Assembly (NCBI GenBank): GCA_037903355.1
Contig: JBAJFE010000058.1
Span: 79,842 to 143,841 of the forward strand
Length of the DNA stretch: 64,000 nucleotides
Reading direction: 5' to 3'
Source of the DNA: Trichuris trichiura
Taxonomy: Eukaryota > Nematoda > Enoplea > Trichinellida > Trichuridae
In this document: one piece after another, positions 22,147 to 32,500 of the stretch
How the letters are laid out: every line of letters begins with the position of its first letter
Numbering within the stretch: the stretch's first letter is position 1
The notes under the pieces: generated by a model
Database searches by the model: none
What the model was told of the DNA's origin: nothing
The model's input: only the letters and a program-made list of their open reading frames with translations
Program-made: the position numbers and the translations under genes

Positions 22147-22490
22147 CTTTGCTAGAACAATGGCCCGTTACACGGCTTCATCTTTTCAAAGCAGAAGAAG
22201 AGACAAAATTAAATCACTGTTCTTTTTAGTAGACTGCGGCGGAATGGCCTAGTGCAGCTACAAGCGGTCTTGCCGTGCAGAAGTTTCCATACGTACAGAG
22301 ATGTAGTTCGAAGGTAAGCGCATTTCTATTCACATGTGTCAGGTTGCAATACATCGTTTGCTGGCCCGCGACATATGCCGAAGTTCCAGATAGTTGTAGA
22401 GATACTTAGAGATACTGCTTTTAGAGTTCCAGGCAAGGATCAAGCAGTTTAGAGGATGAATCCAGTAGCAGTCCACGCTACTTTGCTGTT

Positions 22491-22823
22491 GTGATCCGTA
22501 CCAGCTTCATTTCAGGAATGGATATGGACGCGACAATGCACTGGAAGAAGAAGACAAGACAAGTTGAAGCTGACCCACTGGCCCAAGTGCCTGTCAAACA
22601 TGGAGGCGCATCGGGAACCGTGGACTGGACAAATATGGTTTATACTGCAGCAAGCACCACTGGGGCTGGAAGTAGCCACAACAGTGGATCTTCAGAGGTA
22701 TTTGCAGAGAAACTGGCCACGCCTTCGTTGTATCTGTGGAAAATCGATCGTCTGAAAAGCCTGGTCCCCATCAGCCAGATGCACTTTAGGCTAGCGAGCG
22801 CGGTGGTTAAGGATAAGTGGTGA
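22491..22823 (+). pseudogene. Divergent Merlin transposase fragment
   Basis: The open frame contains QVEADPLAQVPVKHGGASGTV and LVPISQMHFRLASAVVKDKW, which align with ADALAEAPVQLGGPGMTV and LLPVIQSHVRPASAVMTDEW of the copy at 10020. The first catalytic block is out of frame and the second catalytic D is altered in context. It belongs to another, older Merlin subfamily. Confidence 0.5.
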
Positions 22824-22849
22824 GCCTACCGGTAACCGGTTAAGCCGTA

Positions 22850-23739
22850 AATGTGTGTCCGCGAGGCTTACACACGTTTGCGGGTTAACCAGTCGATCAA
22901 ACTTGGGAACTGGGCAACGCCAGCAGGCACAGTAATCGTTGAATCACTGTGATCCCAGATAAAGCAGGGAAGAAGCCGCGGTATGGAACATGTCAGAGTC
23001 TCCTGGCGTTGCATCTCAGCGAGTTCGCGTCGATGAAGTGGCTTAGAGACTGACGATTCGTTCTAAACGTTCCCCACAGATATCTAACACTTACACTGCC
23101 TAGAGCAATCATATCGCGTATATCCACCCCCGAGCAAAATAGACGGTCTGTAATCTGTCCATAATTCTTTACTTGTCTTTCCATTTAATGCCGCTAGCAG
23201 GCACCTTACTGTTGCCTACGGTTAGGTACAAAGATTTCGTTTGTGCCCATTTAGTGAGCTTACGCATGATTGCCATTGCCATCTGAATGCAAATATCTTG
23301 TTCTGTTGTTCTCCTAGTCTGTTAATCTTTTCCATTGCCGAGCGCCCTGCTAATTCCTTCCATTGCTCTCCTAATTCCATTAGATTACGTAATCCGTTGC
23401 GTCACTGATTTTCTGGCCTTTGCGTCTGCTTAACGACCTAAGCTGTCAAGCTGATGCGTTGCATGCGAGTGACGCGAAGGGAACTTCCAGCGTTCGTCCA
23501 CGGAATTCGGACTCACACGAAGCGCTTACGTAGTATTGTGAAGTCGAGGTTAATCCGCTTAACATAGCATAGCATTAGGGGTAGTCCCATTAGCAGTTGC
23601 GCCTTATTCAGCGGAGCACAAGACGCCTAGTATAACGTGCAGCGCGTCAACTGCCACGTTGAACACCTGAGAACAGTTTGTTGTTTGGTAACTTGTGGAA
23701 TAAAAAGGTAAAGCGAGAACTACACGGGCACCATTACGT
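22850..23739. other. No feature recognised
   Basis: Only short open frames on both strands; no known motif, end repeat or RNA gene seen. Confidence 0.35.
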
Positions 23740-24360
23740 CTGCCGTGGGTTCACGTTGCTGTAGCGTTCACTTTGCTTTCTCCTTGCAGCTCAGCGTCCG
23801 GTACACAGTGAACTCTTGTACTTCGCCTCTGACCGTAGGCTTACTTCACCCTATATGGTGACATAAAGCACCCTCGTTTCTACCCTGGCTGTGGTTCGCT
23901 GTCGTTCTTTGCTATGGATAGATGGTTGCTCTTAGTTAATTTTCCACCGTTCCACTCCTTTAGTCTGATGTTCGACCTTCTTGGTCTATCTCCATCGGTT
24001 TATTGCCATTTTTGCGGCCGTTCGTCCAACTTTCTTCATTTCCTTGCGCTGAGATTATCGCCGTTGCTCAACCGCTTGTACGTTTTGCCAGCTCGTTCAA
24101 GCCTTGCTTGCCTATTCACTTCCATTAGCTTACTGGCCTTCAGCTGCAGATGTTAGTTTATCCCATTTGTTCTTCCGCTATTCTTTCTGCTGTCGTTCAA
24201 TTACGGTAATTCTTTGGCTTTCTTTGCCTTCAACTAAGCCAGATTTTGTTTCTCGCTGTTGGTTCATCCTGCCGTGGATTGAACGATGGCGTTTTGCTGA
24301 CGCTGTCTCTACTAGTTTGTTTCGTTGGCCTTAGTTGCATTTACTGAACCTGCTAAACGA
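23740..24360 (+). repeat. Dispersed ~620-bp repeat, copy 1
   Basis: Matches 27975-28610 read in reverse over its whole length (for example TTAGTTAATTTTCCACCGTTC and GGTTTATTGCCATTTTTG) with many substitutions. No protein family recognised. It could be a non-autonomous retroelement: the other copy borders a hammerhead-like core. Confidence 0.75.
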
Positions 24361-25672
24361 ATGCCGATGGCGAAGTAGGAATAGCTGTAGGGACAGCTGA
24401 GAGGTGTAAGCGTAATTATCATGTTTGCATTTGCGTTGACGACGGTTGCAGCGGCTTCCCGAAAGCTTCGCTTATTAAACGCTTTTGCAAGCTGAAAATT
24501 CCGTACTTCCATCATGCAAAGATTTTTAAATCCAGAATGATCTATCGAATGCGTTTCCAACGTTGTTGGAAATGCTTAAGAATCCTTCGTCACCTTTCCG
24601 TCGGCTTACACAGTCAAAAGCAGATTCACTCTGGCGGTTTCGTCAATAAAGGCAGCAAAACAACAGCTGCCGCGGCGTGAGGCGTCCTGCAACTATTACT
24701 GTCTAGCTTGGAGTCGGACATTATAGCACTTGCAGTAAAACACCAAGCTCAAGGGCGGCCTTCATTTTTGTTGCAGAGTTGCCGCGGGAGAGCGTAACTA
24801 CTTTAGTGATTCCTTGAGCTTGTGTGGAAAAGTTTATTGCTAAGGAAATGCTTGGCATAATGCTAAGCATACACAACAATACAACTAATGGGCAACGATT
24901 TTGTGGTATAGAGTTCGTTAATCCCTTTCTCCGTCCGCCTCTACTCGTTAGCATGCGTGGTTTTATACGTTTCTGCAGTTGTTTTGCAGAGGGATTACGG
25001 GTACTAATCCGCTTCTGTCACCGCCTGAAACGTTTGACCTATGGGGGTGATGCCCACGCACCTGCATCTTCACGTTGCGCCTGGCGTTCCTTCAGTAGGC
25101 GGTTTAGCCAAGAGCGCGCACGCCTATTTGCCACTGACAGGAATTACTACAACCTGCTGCAAGTGCAGGCGCAATTGCCATTCCGTGGCATCCCCTGAAT
25201 GCGCGGATTAAGTGGCACAGGTGCTCACTGCGTTTCTTGAATGGCCAGATTAGGCGAGAGCAAGCCAGAACGCTCAGATTAGCAAGGAGAGAGCCCACTT
25301 GTTTACCACAACATTTATGGATGCTTTTGTTTCATGCGGCTCTTTTAAGTTTTGCCCAGTTTGTCAGAATGCTCAGCATTTCTTTCTCCTCATTAATAAA
25401 TGATTTTGTACTTGTCTATCTGTTGTGGTTTGCCGGACCATAAAGACTCACGTGCAACGACGGTTTATTGGTGAGTAAAGCGATAGATCAAACGCACAGA
25501 TGATGACAATAGTCTGAACTGACCGAGTTCAGAATCGACGCACATATGTACAGCCGTCCACGACCACTGCCCTACGCATTCCCACGGATCGCTGGCTTTT
25601 CAGCCATCGCCTAATCCGCTTACTGGCGGCAAGCGGCAGGACCGGTGCCCGTCCTGACCCTGATCACCTTTG
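24361..25672. other. Unassigned, with a possible decayed hammerhead at 24434-24472
   Basis: At 24434 a UUGACGA box, a weak stem II, and GAAAGCUUCG follow the PLE ribozyme order, but the first core base is changed. No gene recognised in the rest; frames of up to 124 codons on both strands look random. Confidence 0.35.
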
Positions 25673-25680
25673 TGCCAGAC

Positions 25681-26712
25681 CATAGGTTCTCAAAGTGGGC
25701 GATATCACCCTCTGGGGGGCGATGGGAACCTCGTGCGGGGGCGCTGAGAATCATATAGGAGGAACTCTGGCAGAATTGTCCCTAGCGCAAAAGGACTGTC
25801 AAAGAGACCTTCGTAAGAAGAGTCTTTCTTGACTCGCCCTCACCAGAAGTGGCGGCGGCAACTTCAAAGGAGGTCAGATGGGGATAGAGGGCGCAATGGA
25901 ACAATGGCGTTTTTCTCAGCTAAACCCCGCCAGAAGTGGAGGCGGCAGATTCAAAATCATTATGGGGCAAGAGGCGGCAAGTTATGGGCTGCTGCAGAAA
26001 ACTTCCTTATTGCGTTTCCATCATCTCATCCAGCCGAATGCGAATACAGCGTGGTTACAGAGCTTTTAAATAGGCAAAAGAAGTCGGCTGGATATAGTGA
26101 ATCGAGGCGACCTTAGACTATGGTGATGAAGATGCAGCCAAACATAGATAACTTGCTCGTACTGCATCAAGCACACCCATCCCATTGAGTGATTTCCGTT
26201 CATGCGCAGTCGCAAACTTGCGTTAGAGATTCTTTTGCACCTCTTTGCTTAAGCGTTTTCACTTCAATCTGGTTTGTTGTCACTACAATTCTGTTTGGTG
26301 TGGGTAAAAAGACAAATAGACGGACATTGTTTTTTTCGGGAAAGGCTAATGAATGCTTCTTGTTTACGTGACTTAATGTTCCGAAAAATGTGAGAGGAGA
26401 TAAGAAAGGCAAGCAGAAATTTTCCCATCATAAAATGGTTAGTGGAAAAGCAGGAGTGGTATAGTACGTCTACCACGTGACGAAGAGTAAAAGTCTTTTC
26501 TGCAAACTTTTGTCTTGAGTAGTGGTATTGCAAAGATTTTCCCGCCGGGGGCGACGGAGGGAAAAGTTTGAGAGCCCAATGACCTCCCGGCTACGACACG
26601 TCCTACCTTCCAGCCAATCAGCGGGCCCAAAATCGACCAATCAAAATTAGGAGCCACTACCGCTCGGGAACGTTCACAGGGGGCGATGGAGCGAAAAGTT
26701 TGAGAACCTATG
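25681..26712 (-). mobile_element. hAT-Buster-type non-autonomous element hAT-2
   Basis: Collinear with hAT-1 (4155-5180) through its length, ends CATAGGTTCTCAAAG / GAGAACCTATG, octamers TGCCAGAC (25673-25680) and TGCTAGAC (26713-26720), 7 of 8 identical. It retains the transposase tail (about 25970-26116) and the Merlin-derived patch. No complete gene. Confidence 0.87.
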
Positions 26713-26720
26713 TGCTAGAC

Positions 26721-27205
26721 CAGCCATTCTCAACCTTTTCTGCGCTAGACCCCCTTGGAAGGTGTCCTCAGGTGCCAGGCTCCCCCTTTTCCTATTGGTC
26801 GATTAATTTTTGCGTTTTTTGTATAGGAGCCAATCAGCTTTCAACTACAACCTCCTAGGATCAAGTTAATGCAATGATACAATGCGAATATACAGTCGTC
26901 AAATCATTTGAAGAGAGCACTTGGGGTTCTTCGAAACTAACAATGAAACAACTTCGTCGAGTCGAGTGAGAATTTATGCCAATCCTCTATAAAGGGATGC
27001 TGCTAAGGGTTAACCAATCCTCTATAGAGGACTGGCATAAATTTTCACCCTTCCGATCTACCTAACTACGCTTGTTTCAATAAGGCTTTTCAGCCCCCCT
27101 TGACGGCCTCCTGCCCCCCCCCCCCCTGAAAAATTTTCGATTTCGCCCCCCCGGCACCCTCTCGGCCCCCCTCGGGGGCCCCAGGCCCTCCGTTGAGAAT
27201 GGCTG
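26721..27205. mobile_element. hAT-type MITE, 485 bp
   Basis: Ends CAGCCATTCTCAAC and its exact inverse, flanked by perfect TGCTAGAC octamers (26713-26720 and 27206-27213). The left octamer is also the right duplication of hAT-2. Inside, an inverted repeat (about 26972-26993 with 27024-27046, around ATTTATGCCAATCCTCTATA) and a run of 14 or more C. No coding. Confidence 0.88.
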
Positions 27206-27213
27206 TGCTAGAC

Positions 27214-27974
27214 CGTCGATGTCAGGTTCTCACGCCGATCCAGAAGTCGTGCCCTCTTGTCGCTGTCGAGTCCGAGATCCCATGTCGCACTTTGGGCTGC
27301 GTTCCCACGGACGGACTTCTGCCCGCGCTCACTGGGTGCCGGTGCGACTATCTGTGTCACATCTGTGTTATGTACGATGTATTATTCTGGTCCAAGCACT
27401 TAGTCGTTGCAGAGGGAAGGACAAACGATCCAATAAGAAAACAGGGTCTCGTACCTAAAAGGAGAAACCTCGAAAAGGCCAAGCGGAAGGACTCTTGAGA
27501 ACACTATTCTATAACAAGGTGTAGCGAGCACATGCGGCCGACGAGGCACATATTCGCAGCCCCATTGCTAGAAATGTAAACTAATAAAGACCGGTCTGGT
27601 AGAACGTAGGCTTTTTAAAGTGCATGTCCGTAGCCCAACAGAAATGCACCCCGTCCCCCACGAAGTCGTCGCAGGTGGACTCGTGGAAACGAGTCATGCA
27701 GAAAAAAGCATGGCAAAAGCGTAGCCCCAAAAGCGGTTACTTAGCTTACACGGACTTCGTTGGTTGTCACAGAAAGTTTTTGTCAAATTTCTAATATTCT
27801 AAACGGGTCAGCAAAACCAGCAGGCTAAACACATTGAAACAATTCAAGTCAGGTTTTCTATTTGTGCGCAGTACAAGCGCATGCACTACCTATTATTTTA
27901 AATGACTTTTGCTGGCAAAATTATCCGTTCACTTGCCGCAAAGAAATACTTGGGGAAGCTTTCACAGCTCTCGC
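27214..27974. other. No gene recognised; hammerhead-like core near its end
   Basis: Open frames of ~100 codons near 27193-27498 look unrelated to known proteins. On the minus strand at about 27959-27996 a CUGAUGA box and GAAAGCUUC occur at hammerhead spacing, but stem II is weak (AGC-GAGA-GCU only), so this is a weak candidate. Confidence 0.3.
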
Positions 27975-28610
27975 TACTTTGTCATCAGCATCTAATTAGT
28001 AGATCCAATAATGTAAGCTAAAGCCAACGGAACAAACCAGTACAGACAGCCCTAGCAAAATGCCATCGTTCAATATACGGCAAGATGAACCAATAGCGGG
28101 AAACAAAATCTGGCATAGTAGAAGGCAAAGAAGGCCAAAGAATTAATTGAACGACAGCAAAAGAATAGCGGACGAACAAATGGGCTGATACAAGTGGGAT
28201 AAGTTAACATCTGCAGCTGAAGGCCAGAAAACTAATGGGAATGAATAGGCAAGCAAGGTTTGAATGAACTGGCAAAACGTACAAGCAGTTGAGCAACGGC
28301 AATAATCTCAGCGCGATGAAATGGGGAAGTTTGACGAAAGTCCACAAAAATGGCAATAAACCGATGGAGATGGACTAAGAGGGTTGAACATCAGAATAAA
28401 GGAGTTGAACGGTGGAAAATTAACTAAGAGCAATCCATCCACAGCAAGGAACGATAGTGAAGCACAGCCAGGGTAGAAACGAGGGGATCCTACTCCACCG
28501 TATAAGGTGAAGTAAACCCACGGTCAGAGGCGAAACACAAGCGCTCACTGTGTACCGGACGCGGCGCTGCAAGCAGAAAGCTACAGCAACGTGATCATCG
28601 GCAAAATGGA
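27975..28610 (-). repeat. Dispersed ~620-bp repeat, copy 2 (inverted)
   Basis: Inverted relative to 23740-24360 and ending ~300 bp before the RPA1 start codon, so it forms part of the RPA1 upstream region. Confidence 0.75.
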
Positions 28611-28923
28611 TGCAAAGTGAACGGTAAGGCAACTCGAACAACAAGGCAAAGTAGTTTTTGGCAAAGTGAAACGCTCCCTTCGATGAACCTGCAGGTTTAC
28701 ATTTGTCATTTAGAAGGCATGGTACTTTTCCGTACCTGCGAACTAACATGGTGGCGTACGATAGTATGTCGCTAATTTCTGGCTGTTGTTTTTTCATGTA
28801 GTTTTTATTTTCCTGTTGTGTATTATAAGGACGAAGCATATAAGTAATGTATTTCAGCTATATTCGCTCTCTGCTTGACGTGTTGCTTCTGCTGTCTGGA
28901 CTTTTTCGCATCTTTCTAAGGAG

Positions 28924-29592
28924 ATGGCTGACTTAGAGCCTGCTTTGACAGTTGGTGGTGTAAAGGTTGGTATGTAATCGGTTTTCTTCAAACTTTACGC
29001 TGTTTACTTTAAACAGACGATGCTGGATGGAGAGCAGGGTCAGCCAGTAATTGTTCAAGTTATAGTGAGTGTTCAGTTTCTGTCCACGTTTTTTGCATCG
29101 TCATTTCCTATCTGCAGCAGTTGAAAAAAATACCAGATCAGAGTCCTGAAAATTGTCGCTATCGTGTGCAGATTTCTGATGGTCAGCAGTCTTGTGGAAG
29201 CAAGTTAATTTTTACTTTATCTTGGCTATGTATCCTCAGTTATGTTAGATCACTGAAATTTGAATGTCACTCAGTGTTTGTTGTCCGTAGTACACACTGG
29301 TACAACTTTCAGCTTGCATGTTGGCAACTCAAAGAAACGAGTTAGTTGATAGCGGCATGTTGGATCCGTTAGCGATTGTGCGCGTTAATCGTTTTATCAC
29401 GAATAACATTTCCGGGTTTGTTACTGTGTGCTGCCATAATTTAAGTGATCACGTTTCTCCGTTTTAGAAAACAGTTCATTGTGCTTGTGGATTTAGACGT
29501 ACTAAAACGTGGTTCTGTTGTTGGACGACTTATAGATGAAACTAGTTTCGCAAAAGAAAGCTCAAGACCACCACCTACTTTCTCAAGCAATG
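28924..29592 (+). CDS. RPA1: RPA1 exons 1-5: N-terminal protein-interaction OB fold
   Basis: About 133 residues. The string GQPVIVQVIQLKKI and YRVQISDGQQSC align with the first strands of RPA70N, MLATQRNELVDSG with its conserved loop, and QFIVLVDLDVLKRG with its last strands. Intron 3 (29200-29312) starts GCAAGT rather than GT, a GC-AG intron, the only way to keep frame. The other introns here are 51-53 bp. The start codon follows a short AG-rich stretch and gives MADLEPAL; no earlier in-frame ATG gives homology. Confidence 0.9.
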
Positions 29593-32500
29593 GTAAGTGT
29601 GATTGTAATGTACGTGGGCGGATAGGCACATATTCTTCTCCGAGGAATAGTAATTACGCTGTTGGATTTTTTATACACCATTTTTTCATTCATTTTCTGT
29701 ACTGATTTGGCCTTTTTAGAAATGGAAAATTTTTGAAGATATAGTGTCTTCGTACGGGACCAAATAATTTCATTTTTTGGCTTCTTTTTGTACGGATTTT
29801 CTATGTCCCGTTGAAAAAAACTTTTGTTAATAAACTGTCCGTAGGTTTTATTAATAAACGGGCAACACCCTCGAACACATTCAATGAACACATAAATGGG
29901 TTAACCACTTATAACAACGCTAAAAACATTCTCAGCAACGGCAACAACCACACAAGACAACGTGGAAGACCAATATCAGACCCAAGGATCACCATGGAGA
30001 AGGCAATACTAGCCTCGGCTGCTGTGGAACACGCATCACATTGCAATCTAAGCCTTGGCGCAAAAGTTTTATGCTATGAAAAGAATGCACGCTTACGGAA
30101 AATTAAGGAAGCTCTGTATATTAGAAACAACACAACCTACAACCGAGATAAAGGAGCGGAAATAAATGAAATATGGACGAACATTGTAACCCGCTCGAAT
30201 TGTAGCTCGCTCAACTAAAATTGGATACACCCGCTCGAACTGCTTACAGACAAAGAGAAAAGAACTACAAGGCCCATTTTAAAACACTGGCCTTTAAACA
30301 GCTATACACCTTGTACGTTACTACTGCACTTTATTCATACGTCAATCCTTAGACCGCTGATGACGGGTCAAGTTCGGACCCGAAAGCTACGGACAGTTTA
30401 TTATTAATAAAAGTTTTTTTCAACGGGACAGAGAAAATCCGTACAAAAGGAAGCCAAAAAATGAAAAATTTTTGTTTATAATCTCAAAAATTGTATTCGA
30501 AGCTTTCGATGCATCCTTGCATCGTCTTGAGCGAAAAGATATCAGAATGTGGTAAACGACAGTCGATAAAGGTGGGACGGAAAGTTGTGGGTGTTTTCAT
30601 CTGAATATGGATAAACAATGAAATTGAAAGTGATCTTCGCTTTCAAGTTTTTTCTCATTTTTCGCCAAGGTTGGTTCTAGTCTGTCGTTCTTCAGCATGG
30701 GAAACAGTGCTTTTCGATTGCAGCAGGCAACCAATTTGATGGCGAAGAAGGATAGGCAATATCAGTACAAGAAAATGGAGTTTTTGAAATTCTAGCTCAG
30801 ACAGTCTCGAACATCTGAATTTTGTATATTCCATGTTATATTCAATGGGTTTTTAAGGAAACGTGAAGATTGTTGTATCTTTTGGAACAGCTTGATTCGA
30901 GTTTTGTGATTCTTAGAGAAACAACGCTGATTCCTACACGGTTTGTCAACTTGCACTTCAAAAAGGAAAGATTACGACGGTGCGATAAAAGTGGTAGATC
31001 GGTAGTAGGCAGTTTCTAAACGTTTAATTTGTCATCTCTAACGCCTGATCAGGGTTCGCGAGTTCTTCGTGACAAGTGTACAGCAACTTTCTGATTCTAC
31101 TCTGGTTATTACCAGGTGAAAGTGAGGGGGTTTGTGTTGTTTTAGGCAGGTTAGCGCTGAGTGCATGCTACAGAGACGTTTTTGAGTTTAGAATAGTGTT
31201 TTTCAAGGCCAGGGTCGCCATCGGCCCTGCTCTGAGTTTGAGAGCCAATCGGCGGCCATTGTCCCTTATCTCCGAACAAATCAGCTGGAGACTGTGGAGC
31301 AGAGGTCCGGAGGTCCCTGGCCCTGTTAGTCGCCTGCCACCTTATTACGGGCCGAGTAGCATGGTTTTTAGTGCCTTTCAGTACGTTGCTCACCCTGAAA
31401 CGTGTGGACGTTTCTTTAAGACACATTGGCTTCGTTTCTCTGCTACAATATCAGTCAAGTTCTGTATTTTAAAACTTATTGCAACGTATATTCGTAATAT
31501 AGATTTTACTTCCGGAGGGATCCGCTCAAAAAATTCAGCTGTCGAATCGAAGCTTTCGAGTCAGCCTTCAGCGGTAAAGCAGGAGAATTACCGCTAAAGA
31601 CGATGAATTACTTGTACCGTTGAAAGTGAAGTGTGCTGAATTCTGAAAGCTCTGACGATTTGGAAAGGTTTCTGTCGGTATCCAAATAATAACGGTTTAT
31701 ATTGCTTCCGCTGAAAAAAGTATGAAAAAATGTTATTGGTAGAATGGTGAAATCTGTGCTTTTGGAACAGTAAAGTTTCACCTTTAGTCGCAGATTTCGT
31801 TAAGGCCATACCGAGAATAAATTATATGGGATCCTGTTCCTGTTTGCAGTTCAGTCGTCAAAGTCAGTTGGCCTCTTAAGCTTGAAACTTTCAGCGCCCG
31901 ATAAGTTTCAAAAGCAAGAACAAGAACAACTGAACTCCAATGCTGTGGTACAACCCCGTTCCTTTGGCCAAGGAGAGCAGCGCGCTGTTTCTGGAAGAGG
32001 GGCTGTCAGTCAAGATCGAGTAATCTTTCCTATTACTAGCTTATCTCCATACCAAAACAGGTTCTCACTTTATTTCATTTTTCTGTCATGACTGCGAAAT
32101 AAATGTATAATTGCTTTAAGATGGTGTATTCGGGCTAGAGTAACGCAAAAATCAGTCGTCAAGACATGGTGCAACAAACGCGGCGATGGAAGACTATTTA
32201 GCGTCGATCTTGCAGATGAAAGTGGCGAAATAAGAGCAACCGCGTTTAACGCGGAGTGTGACCGCTTATACTCAGTTTTGTTGCCGAAACAGGTAGGTAT
32301 TTTTATTTGCAGTAGATCGCACTGTGGGTTTCCTTTTAAGGTTTATTTGATACAAGGCGGTACCATAAAGGTAGCTAATCGCCAGTTTACTTCCATTGAC
32401 AACGATTACGAACTAACCTTCTCGCCTGAAACAAGAGTGGAACCGTGCTTCGACGAAAACGTTTGTGACCTGCCTGAAGTTTCATTCCATCTAACAAAAA

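Larger units (their letters stand above)
29730..30480 (+). mobile_element. PLE fragment with inverted arms in RPA1 intron 5
   Basis: Arms at about 29765-29845 and 30385-30465 are inverted copies (TACGGATTTTCTATGTCCCG and complement). Between them, on the plus strand, 29811-30218 encodes the end of a PLE protein (FNEHINGLTTYNNAKN ... KIKEALYIRNNTTYNRDKG), followed by a hammerhead. Only this 3' portion is present; no RT. Confidence 0.8.

Noticed and set aside
22231..22290. tRNA-like stretch GGAATGGCCTAGTGCAGC
   Set aside because: No cloverleaf with T-arm GGTTC-type box at the right distance.
24824..25198. 124-codon open frame
   Set aside because: No family resemblance, overlapped by frames on the other strand; taken as chance.
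31076..31597. 173-codon open frame in RPA1 intron 5
   Set aside because: No recognisable motif, lies in intron with PLE scraps, composition looks random.
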